Below are positions 27,413-35,253 of a stretch of 35,482 nt of DNA, one piece after another. This DNA comes from Bacteroidales bacterium UBA1757 (GTDB lineage Bacteria; Bacteroidota; Bacteroidia; Bacteroidales; UBA1402). Below the pieces are notes generated by a model, which saw only the letters and a list, made by a program, of their open reading frames with translations, was not told the origin of the DNA and made no database searches. Within the stretch, counting starts at the first letter, position 1. The number at the start of each line of letters is the position of its first letter. Position numbers and translations under genes: made by a program. The DNA lies in contig DCHH01000094.1 in NCBI GenBank assembly GCA_002315625.1, positions 1 through 35,482 of the forward strand. Direction: 5' to 3'.

Positions 27413-28423
27413 ATGAAACGCCTAATTCTCATAACTGCTTTGGCCGTGGCCGGCCTTATGCTCGGAACAGCTGCCTTTGCACAGTCAGCCAACCGTCAGC
27501 AAGGCACGAAAGCCGACAAAAACGCACCCGTTGACAAGCATCAGGTTGAATCTTCGCTTCCGGCACTCAACCTTGAGGGTAACAATACACTTCCGGCAAC
27601 CCAGACAACAGCCGACAATGTGCTATGGCAGCGCGATGTGTATCGTATGGTTGATCTGACAATTGACCAGAATGCTCCGCTCTACTTCCCGCCACAGCCG
27701 GACGGCATCCGTATGAACCTTTTCTCCACCATATTTGATAGAGTGTCGAAGGGTGAAATGTCGGTCTATGACTATATCGACGGCAAGGAGATTTTCAATG
27801 ATGATACCAAAGTGAAGTTTACGGAACTGCTGGACCGCTTCTGGATTCCCTACGAGGTGCAACATGATAAGAAGAACCCGAAAGATTCCACTGTCGTGGT
27901 TGAAACTGCCGACGTTCCGAGCAATGAGGTGACTCTTTACTATGTGAAAGAGTGCTATTTCCTTGACCAGACCAATTCATCGGTCAGGACAAAAGTGCTG
28001 GCATTCTGTCCGGTACTGGTTCGTGAGGACGAGACTGGCGAGATGCGCAAGTACCCCTTATTCTGGGTGCCGTTTGAGAGTGCACGCAATCTGCTTTCAC
28101 AGACCGCCATCAGCATCAACAACAATGCCGCATCGCGTATGAGCGTGGCTGACTATTTGACCCGCCGACTTTACAAGGGTGATATCTATAAGGTCTATAA
28201 TCTTCTGAACCAGAATATTATGGACTACTGCAAGACTCCGGAAGAGATCCAGGCAGAGCAGGAGAGGCTCGAAAAGGAACTCTCCGAAATTGGCAATTCC
28301 CTGTGGCCTGTTTCAAGGCGTGACGAACTGGCAGCTGAAGAGGCTGTAAAGGAAGCTGCTAAGTCAGCCAAGGTCGCGGGAAAAAAGAATAAGGAAAAGA
28401 AAACTAAGGAGTCAGGGAAATGA
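27413..28423 (+). CDS. gldN: GldN/PorN type IX secretion periplasmic ring protein
   Basis: This 336-residue secreted periplasmic protein is the partner of the GldK lipoprotein in the type IX secretion ring. A signal peptide covers residues 1-23, ending AAFA before Gln. The family core includes VLWQRDVYRMVDLT, NAPLYFPPQP, FSTIFDRVSKGEMSVYDY and YYVKECYFLDQTNS. The C-terminal 35 residues are Ala/Lys/Glu-rich and end in a very basic stretch (KKNKEKKTKESGK), which is probably disordered. It is the last gene of the porP-gldKLMN operon. Its TGA ends at 28423 and the convergent lptB gene ends at 28424, so there is no intergenic base for a conventional terminator. Confidence 0.95.
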   Translation: MKRLILITALAVAGLMLGTAAFAQSANRQQGTKADKNAPVDKHQVESSLPALNLEGNNTLPATQTTADNVLWQRDVYRMVDLTIDQNAPLYFPPQPDGIRMNLFSTIFDRVSKGEMSVYDYIDGKEIFNDDTKVKFTELLDRFWIPYEVQHDKKNPKDSTVVVETADVPSNEVTLYYVKECYFLDQTNSSVRTKVLAFCPVLVREDETGEMRKYPLFWVPFESARNLLSQTAISINNNAASRMSVADYLTRRLYKGDIYKVYNLLNQNIMDYCKTPEEIQAEQERLEKELSEIGNSLWPVSRRDELAAEEAVKEAAKSAKVAGKKNKEKKTKESGK

Positions 28424-29230
28424 TCAGTCCTCCTCGCGGCGGAGCCGGTTGCCGGAAGCGTCGCGTTCGACTGCGCGTTTGCGAGAAAGTTCGAAATTGA
28501 CTCCGAGATAGTTGCGGCGGACGATATCGTTGGCTGCGAGCTCCTCAGGAGTGCCCTGGAAACGGATTTTTCCTTCAAACAACATGTAGGCCCTGTCGGT
28601 AATCGACAGGGTTTCGCGTACATTGTGGTCTGTAATCAGAATACCGATGTTCTTTGTGACCAGACTTGCTACGATTGATTGGATATCATCGACGGCAATG
28701 GGGTCAACACCGGCGAACGGCTCGTCGAGCATGATGAATTTCGGGCTTATGGCCAGGCAGCGGGCGATTTCCGTACGACGACGTTCACCGCCGGAGAGAC
28801 GGTCGCCGTAGTTCTTACGGACCTTGTTGAGGTGAAATTCGGCAATCAGTTCCTCGAGCATGTCTTTCTGTTCGGCCACCGAGAGTTTGGTCATCTGCAG
28901 CACCGACAGGATATTGTCCTCGACCGTCATTTTGCGGAATACGGAGGCTTCTTGGGCGAGATAGCCTATTCCTGCCTGTGCCCGCTTATAGACCGGGTAT
29001 TTCGTGATATCGGTATTGCCCAGATAAATATGTCCTTCGTTGGGGACAACCAAACCGGTTGTCATATAGAAGGTTGTGGTCTTTCCGGCGCCGTTCGGCC
29101 CGAGAAGTCCGACTATTTCACCCTGGTGAAGTTCAATGGAAACATGATCTACTACGGTACGCTTGCGGTAGCGCTTGACCAGTCCTTCTGTACGCAGTAT
29201 CAGTTCACCATTTTCTTGATTGTCCATCAT
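28424..29230 (-). CDS. lptB: LptB lipopolysaccharide export ABC ATPase
   Basis: This 268-residue ATP-binding subunit belongs to the LptB2FGC transporter, which extracts lipopolysaccharide from the inner membrane. The Walker A motif is GPNGAGKT (Lys50) and the Q-loop lies in YLAQEASVFRKMTVEDN, characteristic of LptB rather than generic ABC ATPases. The signature is LSGGERRR (145-152), Walker B is FIMLDEPFAGVDP (Glu170), and the switch histidine is His202 in TDHNVRET. The C-terminal end is charged (SRKRAVERDASG...). The start could be either of two consecutive ATGs at 29230 or 29227. The other lpt genes are not in the window, as is usual for Bacteroidetes. It is divergent from the corrinoid methyltransferase gene and convergent with gldN. 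Confidence 0.95.
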   Translation of the reverse strand: MMDNQENGELILRTEGLVKRYRKRTVVDHVSIELHQGEIVGLLGPNGAGKTTTFYMTTGLVVPNEGHIYLGNTDITKYPVYKRAQAGIGYLAQEASVFRKMTVEDNILSVLQMTKLSVAEQKDMLEELIAEFHLNKVRKNYGDRLSGGERRRTEIARCLAISPKFIMLDEPFAGVDPIAVDDIQSIVASLVTKNIGILITDHNVRETLSITDRAYMLFEGKIRFQGTPEELAANDIVRRNYLGVNFELSRKRAVERDASGNRLRREED

Positions 29231-29255
29231 GCTTGAAGTTTGTCGTTTTGCGACG

Positions 29256-29263
29256 CGAAGATA
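29256..29263 (-). promoter_or_regulatory. Candidate -7 element for lptB
   Basis: On the minus strand this reads TATCTTCG, one mismatch from TAnnTTTG, and lies 26 bases upstream of the lptB ATG. No clear -33 element is seen. The call rests on the motif and position only. Confidence 0.3.
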
Positions 29264-29276
29264 CGAAATCTTTCGC

Positions 29277-29284
29277 TATCTTTG
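29277..29284 (+). promoter_or_regulatory. Candidate -7 element for the methyltransferase-PL11-nadA-rdgB operon
   Basis: TATCTTTG matches the TAnnTTTG consensus exactly. It would start transcription about 20 bases before the ATG at 29310. TTTG occurs upstream at 29247-29250, but the 26-base spacing is longer than the usual 19-21. No cobalamin riboswitch fits in the short leader. Confidence 0.45.
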
Positions 29285-29309
29285 CATATTTTTCAGCCGA
29301 GTTGTATCA

Positions 29310-32156
29310 ATGGCTGTAATTCAACGGGAAAGCATGCAGACCTGGAAAGAAAATTTAGACGAGACCAAGCGGCGCTATATTGATTGGTGGAATCATAAAG
29401 GATTGATTCTCAATATGTGGGAGCATTTCCAGCAAGGGGTTGTCCCCCATGCGGAGGTGAAGGCTCCGAAAAAGGCCGTCAGCCTTGACCAGCAATGGTT
29501 CGACCCTGAGTGGCGGTCGCAGTATCTCGACTGGTATGTCGCACATAGCAGTCTCAAGGCGGATATCCTTCCGGTGGCCAATACTCAGTTGGGTCCTGGC
29601 TCGCTGGCTGCTATTCTCGGTGGCGTGTTTGAAGGAGGAGAGGATACGATATGGATTCATCCCGACCCAAACTTCAAGGACGATATTAATTTTGATTCTT
29701 CTCATCCCAACTGGCTGTTGCACAAGAATCTGCTGAAGGCTTGCAAGCAGCGCTCACAAGGCCACTACTATGTGGGTATGCCGGACCTTATGGAGGGACT
29801 CGATGTCCTTGCCGCCTTGAAGGGCACTGACAAGGTGCTGCTCGACCTGGCCACCCAGCCCGAGGTTGTTGAACGTCAGATGCAGCAAATCAACGACATC
29901 TATTTCAAGGTGTTCGATGAATTATACGACATAATCCGCGAAGGTGATGAAATGGCCTTCTGCTACTTCTCTTCATGGGCGCCAGGCAAGATGACAAAGC
30001 TTCAGAGCGACATCTCGACAATGATAAGCGAGGATGACTACCGTCGTTTCGTGCAGCCGTTTATCCGCCAACAGTGCCAGAGGATACCATATACCCTCTA
30101 TCATCTCGACGGGGTCGGGGCTATGCGCCATCTGCCCGCCCTGCTGGAAATCAGCGAGCTGAAGGCAATCCAGTGGACCCCGGGCGTAGGACAGCCCCAG
30201 GGTGGTTCGCCAAAATGGTACGACCTTTACCGCCGCATCCTTGAGGGTGGCAAGAGCGTGATGGCCTGCTGGGTAACACTCGACGAACTTGCCCCGCTTC
30301 TCAATGCCGTAGGAACAGATGGTATCCATCTCGAGATGGACTTCCACAATGAACAGGAAATCAATCAAGCTATAAATATTATGAATCAGTTCACCCCCAA
30401 AATGCCCCTGCATAGCTGTCAGGAGGCCGGCAATGCCCAGTGTTTAATCTCTCCGTCCCGTCCGGACCTGGAAAAGTGTATGAAAGAGCGTATTCTCGTC
30501 CTCGATGGTGGACAGGGAACGACGATTCAGCAGTATAAACTCTCTGAGGACCAGTTCCGTGGGCCTCAGTATGCCGGCTGCTCCATCCAGTTGAAGGGAT
30601 GCAACGACTTGCTGAACATTACGAATCCCGGTATCAATGCCGATGTTATCCGCCGCTTCATCGAGGCTGGTGCTGACATTGTCACTACCCACACTTTTAA
30701 TGCCCAGCGTATCTCCATGCAGGGATTCCATGTCAAGAACCGTGTACGTGAGATTAACCTTGCGGCATGCAGCATTGCCCGTGGTATGGCCCAACTGTAC
30801 TCAACTCCTGAAAAGCCAATCTTCGTGGCTGGTGGCGTAGGCCCGACCTCAAAGTGCGTCACCCTTGGTGCCATTTCGAAGGAGGAACTCTTCGATGCAT
30901 ACTACGAGCAGATTCAGGCATTGGTCGATGGTGGCGTCGATTGTATGCTTATCGAGACAATCTTTGACACTGAAAATGCTCTTGTGGCTTTGGATGCCTT
31001 CAAGAAGACCGGCAGCAAGATGCCAGTCATTATGAGTTTTACCATCAAGGACCCGAAAGGTTTCAATATGTTGGGACAGGACCTTCTCAAGTTCATGATT
31101 TCACTCAAGGACGAACCGGTCATGTGCGTGGGTCTGAACTGTTCGCTTGGAGCCGAGATGATGCTTCCGTTCCTGCGTAAGATTGCTGCCAATGTGCCAC
31201 AATATGTCATTGCCTTCCCGAATGCCGGCCTGCCCGATAAGGATGGCAAGTACAGTGAGACTCCTAAGCTGATGCAGAAGGCTGTATGGCCTCTTGTTGA
31301 AGACCATATCGTGAATATTATCGGCGGTTGCTGCGGCACTGACGATACCCATATCCGTGAAATTGCCAAGCTGGTGCAGGTGGACGAGGGTGTTTTCGTT
31401 ACTCCGCATCAGAAGGGTGTAGCTCCTGCTACCGCTGAGGCTGCAGCTGAATCACCTAAGGCTGCTGAGGCCCCCAAAACCGTTGAAGCCCCCAAGGCTG
31501 CTGAGGCTCCTAAGGCCGCTCCTGCTGGGGATGATGCTCTGTACAATGCCGTGCTGAAAGGCAAGCTGCCCGAAGCCGTGGCCGCCACCAAGGCTGCCGT
31601 CGAAAAGGGTATTGCTCCTCAGGATATCATCAACGGCGATATGATTCGTGCCATGAGCCAGATTGGACAGGATTTCCAGGACGGTAAGGCGTACGTTCCA
31701 CAACTGCTGATGGCGGCCCGTGCCATGAAGGGTGCCATGGAGGTTCTCAAGCCTCTCATGGTCGGCCAGAAGGTCGAAACTCTCGGCAAGGTTGTCATTG
31801 GAACCGTCAAGGGTGACCTGCACGACATCGGTAAAAACCTTGTAGCCTCCATGCTGGAGGGTTGCGGATTTGAGGTTGTGAATATCGGTGTAGATGTTTC
31901 GAAGGAAAAATTCATCTCGGCCATTCAGGAAAACAAGGCGGACATTCTCTGTATGAGCGCCCTGCTGACCACCACCATGCCGCAGATGAAGGAGGTAATC
32001 GAAGCCCTTGTGGCAGCCGGTGTCCGCGGACAGGTCAAGATTATGGTAGGCGGTGCCCCGCTGAGCCAGGAATATGCCGAACAGATAGGTGCCGACGGTT
32101 ACAGTGACAATGCCAACAGTGCCGTGGCTCTGGCAAAGCGTCTTCTCAATAAATAA
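29310..32156 (+). CDS. Three-part corrinoid methyltransferase: URO-D-like + homocysteine S-methyltransferase + B12-binding
   Basis: This 948-residue cytoplasmic protein has an uncommon domain order. Residues 1-360 are a URO-D/MtaA-superfamily TIM barrel (EHFQQGVVPH, YHLDGVGAMRHLPALLEI). At the place of the zinc-binding H-x-C motif of MtaA it has HLDG (His265, Asp267). Residues 388-690 are a homocysteine S-methyltransferase domain like the N-terminus of MetH, with zinc cysteines in GLNCS (Cys611) and GGCCGT (Cys674, Cys675). A Lys/Ala/Glu/Pro linker follows, then a B12-binding cap and Rossmann domain (741-946) with D-x-H-x-x-G at Asp836/His838/Gly841. The pterin and reactivation domains of MetH are absent. 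It likely moves a methyl group from an unknown donor to homocysteine. ATG 29310 is chosen because the promoter lies in the upstream frame extension. Confidence 0.88.
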   Translation: MAVIQRESMQTWKENLDETKRRYIDWWNHKGLILNMWEHFQQGVVPHAEVKAPKKAVSLDQQWFDPEWRSQYLDWYVAHSSLKADILPVANTQLGPGSLAAILGGVFEGGEDTIWIHPDPNFKDDINFDSSHPNWLLHKNLLKACKQRSQGHYYVGMPDLMEGLDVLAALKGTDKVLLDLATQPEVVERQMQQINDIYFKVFDELYDIIREGDEMAFCYFSSWAPGKMTKLQSDISTMISEDDYRRFVQPFIRQQCQRIPYTLYHLDGVGAMRHLPALLEISELKAIQWTPGVGQPQGGSPKWYDLYRRILEGGKSVMACWVTLDELAPLLNAVGTDGIHLEMDFHNEQEINQAINIMNQFTPKMPLHSCQEAGNAQCLISPSRPDLEKCMKERILVLDGGQGTTIQQYKLSEDQFRGPQYAGCSIQLKGCNDLLNITNPGINADVIRRFIEAGADIVTTHTFNAQRISMQGFHVKNRVREINLAACSIARGMAQLYSTPEKPIFVAGGVGPTSKCVTLGAISKEELFDAYYEQIQALVDGGVDCMLIETIFDTENALVALDAFKKTGSKMPVIMSFTIKDPKGFNMLGQDLLKFMISLKDEPVMCVGLNCSLGAEMMLPFLRKIAANVPQYVIAFPNAGLPDKDGKYSETPKLMQKAVWPLVEDHIVNIIGGCCGTDDTHIREIAKLVQVDEGVFVTPHQKGVAPATAEAAAESPKAAEAPKTVEAPKAAEAPKAAPAGDDALYNAVLKGKLPEAVAATKAAVEKGIAPQDIINGDMIRAMSQIGQDFQDGKAYVPQLLMAARAMKGAMEVLKPLMVGQKVETLGKVVIGTVKGDLHDIGKNLVASMLEGCGFEVVNIGVDVSKEKFISAIQENKADILCMSALLTTTMPQMKEVIEALVAAGVRGQVKIMVGGAPLSQEYAEQIGADGYSDNANSAVALAKRLLNK
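31455..31530 (+). repeat. KAAEAP linker repeat within the corrinoid methyltransferase gene
   Basis: This tract encodes about four copies of a six-residue unit close to KAAEAP/KTVEAP. It forms a flexible linker between the homocysteine-methyltransferase domain and the B12 module. At the DNA level the units are 18 bases and similar, so length may vary between strains. Confidence 0.7.
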
Positions 32157-32171
32157 TACTTTACCACAGTC

Positions 32172-34319
32172 ATGAAAAAACGTTCACTGCTGACTTTGAT
32201 GCTGTTCCTGGCAACCTCTATGGTATCCTGCGCTCAGAAAGCCCCGCAGTACAGTTATGCCGACTATCTTCTACCGCGCCAGACTGAGACCATCGGGCGG
32301 GGACTGATTGGAACAGCCGTGTCGGAAAACGAGGCTTATCTCTCGTGGAGGCTCCTATCGACTGATGATTCAAAAGTCGCTTTCGATGTTTATCGCCAGA
32401 GCGAGGACGGCTCTTTCCAAAAGGTGAACCGAAAGCCTCTCAAGAAGGGGACCAACTTTACTGACGCTGAGTACGACGCCTCACGTGCAGTCACATATAA
32501 AGTGGTGTGTCACGGAGATGATGTTGCAAGTGACGGTATGGCCTGTGCTGCAGGAAGCCGCTACACCATTCCGGCAAACAGTGTCGGTAAAAATTACATT
32601 TCAATACCTCTGCAGACCCTTGAACGCCATACCCCGGGCGACTGCTCGGTGGGCGACCTGGACGGTGATGGTGAATATGAAATCATTGTCAAGCAGGAGA
32701 TGATGCCTCGCGACAATTCCGGTAGCGGCATGACGGGAGAGACTAAGTTAGAAGCCTACCGTCTGGATGGTACGTTTCTATGGCGTATCAACCTTGGCAA
32801 GAATATCCGCGAGGGGGCGCACTATACCCAGTTCATGGTGTTCGACTTTGACGGCGACGGCAAGTCGGAAATAATCTGCAAGACTGCCGATGGAACGGTT
32901 GACGGAATGGGGAACGTCGTTGGTGATGCAGAGGCCGACTGGCGCCAGCAGCCCGCCAAGGGAGATTCCGAAAGAGTTCCAAGAATGCAGCCGCGTCCCA
33001 ATGCCGGAGAAGAGACAATCGCCCGAGAGAGGATGAGTTACTGGTGGCGAAAGATGGAGGCTTACAACCTGAGCGGCCAGACCACTCCTCAGGCTGTTAT
33101 CGATTCTTTCGTGGCTGAATCCGCAAAGTACAATTTCGCAGCATACATGATGCCTCCGGGCGGAAATGAGGCTGAACGGGCCAGACGTAGCGGAGGCCAT
33201 ATTCTCAGCGGACCTGAGTACCTGACCGTTTTCAAGGGTGCCACTGGAGAAGAGCTTCAGACTATTGATTATGTGCCTTCCCGCTATCCGGGAAAACTTC
33301 AGCCAACAACCGAGGAACTCGCCTCTGTCTGGGGCGACGGTCATGGAAACCGCTCAGACCGGTATCTGGCATGTGTCGCCTACCTTGACGGACAGCATCC
33401 CAGTGTGGTCATGTGCCGCGGCTACTATACCCGCTCCACCCTTGCCGCCTTCGACTGGGACGGCAAGGAATTGAAACTCCGCTGGTTTTTCGACAGCGAC
33501 GACCCCGAACACCCTGAGAACCGTGTCTATCGTGGACAGGGAAACCACAACATCAGTGTGGCCGATGCCGACGGGGACGGTTTTGATGAAATTATTTATG
33601 GAAATATGGTGGTCGATCACGACGGAACGGGTCTCTATTCAACACGAATCGGACATGCCGATGCCATGCATGTCGGCGACCTCGACCCGGAGCGTCCCGG
33701 ACTGGAAGTGTTCAATACACAGGAACCAGTCGGTGACTACGGTATGAACTTCCGAAACGCTGGAACAGGTGAAATCTACTGGAACTATCCTACCGACAGT
33801 GCTGCAGTAGCCCATGAACGTAAGCGTCAGGGTCCCGGACGGGCTGTTGCATTTGACATTGACCCCCGCTATCCAGGCAGTGAATGCTGGGTCTATGGAG
33901 GCGGAATCAGCGGCCTGTATTCATGCAAGGGGAAAAAGATTTCCGACCGTACGCCGAATAGCTGCAACTTTGCCGTGTGGTGGGATGCCGACCCGCAGCG
34001 AGAACTGCTTGACAAGAATACTGTCAGCAAATACAACTGGGAGAAGGACTCCGTTGAGGTTCTTTTCCAAGCAAATGAGTGTGTCTCGAACAACGGGACG
34101 AAGGCAACTCCGGCTCTCAGTGCCGACCTTTTCGGTGACTGGCGAGAGGAGGTGGTACTCCGTACCCGTGACAACAAGGAGCTGCGCATTTACTTCACGA
34201 CGATTCCATGTGAGACGCGCCGTGTCACCCTTATGCACGACCCCGTCTATCGTTTGGGCATTGCATGGCAGAACGTTGCCTACAATATTCCGCCGCACGT
34301 AAGCTATTATATGGAGTAA
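32172..34319 (+). CDS. PL11 rhamnogalacturonan lyase
   Basis: This 715-residue secreted lyase of family PL11 cleaves the rhamnogalacturonan I backbone of pectin. The signal sequence ends SMVSC, so Cys20 may be lipidated, although a plain signal peptide is possible. The family beta-propeller is marked by repeated calcium loops: VGDLDGDGEYEIIVK, FDFDGDGKSEIICKTADG and VADADGDGFDEIIYG. Other hallmarks are GRGLIGTAVSENEAYLSWRLL near the N-terminus, GHILSGPEYLTVF, and AWQNVAYNIPPHVSYY at the C-terminus. Between GDAEADWR (ending residue 258) and GHILSGPEYL (from 342) there is an extra stretch of about 80 residues that I do not expect in PL11. It follows the methyltransferase by 15 bases and precedes nadA by one. 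Confidence 0.92.
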   Translation: MKKRSLLTLMLFLATSMVSCAQKAPQYSYADYLLPRQTETIGRGLIGTAVSENEAYLSWRLLSTDDSKVAFDVYRQSEDGSFQKVNRKPLKKGTNFTDAEYDASRAVTYKVVCHGDDVASDGMACAAGSRYTIPANSVGKNYISIPLQTLERHTPGDCSVGDLDGDGEYEIIVKQEMMPRDNSGSGMTGETKLEAYRLDGTFLWRINLGKNIREGAHYTQFMVFDFDGDGKSEIICKTADGTVDGMGNVVGDAEADWRQQPAKGDSERVPRMQPRPNAGEETIARERMSYWWRKMEAYNLSGQTTPQAVIDSFVAESAKYNFAAYMMPPGGNEAERARRSGGHILSGPEYLTVFKGATGEELQTIDYVPSRYPGKLQPTTEELASVWGDGHGNRSDRYLACVAYLDGQHPSVVMCRGYYTRSTLAAFDWDGKELKLRWFFDSDDPEHPENRVYRGQGNHNISVADADGDGFDEIIYGNMVVDHDGTGLYSTRIGHADAMHVGDLDPERPGLEVFNTQEPVGDYGMNFRNAGTGEIYWNYPTDSAAVAHERKRQGPGRAVAFDIDPRYPGSECWVYGGGISGLYSCKGKKISDRTPNSCNFAVWWDADPQRELLDKNTVSKYNWEKDSVEVLFQANECVSNNGTKATPALSADLFGDWREEVVLRTRDNKELRIYFTTIPCETRRVTLMHDPVYRLGIAWQNVAYNIPPHVSYYME

Positions 34320-34320
34320 T

Positions 34321-35253
34321 ATGGATAAGGAACAACTGAAAAATGAAATCGGGCGGCTGCGCAGGGAAAAGCATGCGGTGATTATGGCCCATTATTACCA
34401 GGAGGATGACATCCAGGAAATAGCCGATGTGATTGGCGATAGCCTGGCTCTGGCTCAGCAGGCTGCAAAAACTGATGCCGACATCATAGTGCTCTGCGGT
34501 GTCCACTTCATGGGCGAAACGGCCAAAATCATCTGCCCGTCCAAGAAAGTACTCATCCCTGATATTACGGCTGGATGTTCACTTGCAGACAGCTGTGAAG
34601 CAGCAGCCCTCAAGTCTTTCATCGAGGAGAATCCGGGGCATACGGTCATCAGTTACGTCAATACTTCTGCCGCTGTCAAGGCTTTGACCGACATCGTTGT
34701 CACCTCCACAAATGCAGTGAAGATAGTCAACAGCCTGCCGCAGGACGAAAAAATCATTTTCGGTCCCGACCGCAATCTCGGAAACTACATCAATAGCCTG
34801 ACTGGACGGAATATGCTTCTGTGGAACGGAGCGTGCAGTGTCCATGAACAGTTCTCACTGCAGCGAATAATGCAAATTCGTCAGGATAATCCCGGGGCAA
34901 AGCTGATTGCACATCCTGAATGCAAGAAGGAAATCTCTGGAATGGCGGACTTTGTGGGTTCTACAGCAGCTCTGATTTCGTTTGTTGAGCGAGATTCGGC
35001 CACTTCGTTTATCGTGGCCACCGAGTCGGGAGTCCTTTTTGAGATGCAGCGCCGATGTCCCACCAAACAATTTATTCCCGCTCCCCCTGAAGATGAATCA
35101 TGCAGCCGTAATGTCTGCAAGGATATGCGACTGAATACGCTGGAAAAATTGTATGCATGTCTTCGCGACGAAACGCCCGAAATTACGGTTAATCCGGAGA
35201 TTGCCAGCAAGGCAATTATTCCAATCAACAGAATGTTAGAACTCTCAAAATGA
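34321..35253 (+). CDS. nadA: NadA quinolinate synthase
   Basis: This 310-residue iron-sulfur enzyme condenses iminoaspartate with dihydroxyacetone phosphate to give quinolinate in de novo NAD synthesis. The three pseudo-symmetric domains of NadA are recognisable: MAHYYQEDDIQEIADVIGDSL, then VLCGVHFMGETAKI with ITAGCSLADSC, then GPDRNLGNYI, WNGACSVHE, HPECKKE, ATESGVL and CKDMRLNTLEKLY. The candidate cluster ligands are Cys86, Cys172 and Cys266. Its length is typical of the shorter NadA type. It starts one base after the PL11 stop and overlaps rdgB by four bases. nadB and nadC are not in the window. Confidence 0.97.
   Translation: MDKEQLKNEIGRLRREKHAVIMAHYYQEDDIQEIADVIGDSLALAQQAAKTDADIIVLCGVHFMGETAKIICPSKKVLIPDITAGCSLADSCEAAALKSFIEENPGHTVISYVNTSAAVKALTDIVVTSTNAVKIVNSLPQDEKIIFGPDRNLGNYINSLTGRNMLLWNGACSVHEQFSLQRIMQIRQDNPGAKLIAHPECKKEISGMADFVGSTAALISFVERDSATSFIVATESGVLFEMQRRCPTKQFIPAPPEDESCSRNVCKDMRLNTLEKLYACLRDETPEITVNPEIASKAIIPINRMLELSK

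Noticed and set aside
28679..29236. A 185-residue plus-strand frame opposite lptB
   Set aside because: It lies almost entirely antisense to the conserved LptB motifs and has no features of its own.
29220..29309. A 30-residue N-terminal extension of the corrinoid methyltransferase
   Set aside because: It translates the intergenic spacer including the predicted -7 element, and the conserved domain begins just after ATG 29310.
29231..29309. A cobalamin riboswitch upstream of the B12-dependent gene
   Set aside because: The whole spacer is 79 bases and contains promoter-like elements; the leader is far too short and shows no B12-box.
29310..32156. Annotation as a standard cobalamin-dependent methionine synthase (MetH)
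   Set aside because: The pterin-binding and S-adenosylmethionine reactivation domains are missing and a URO-D-like barrel occupies the N-terminus.
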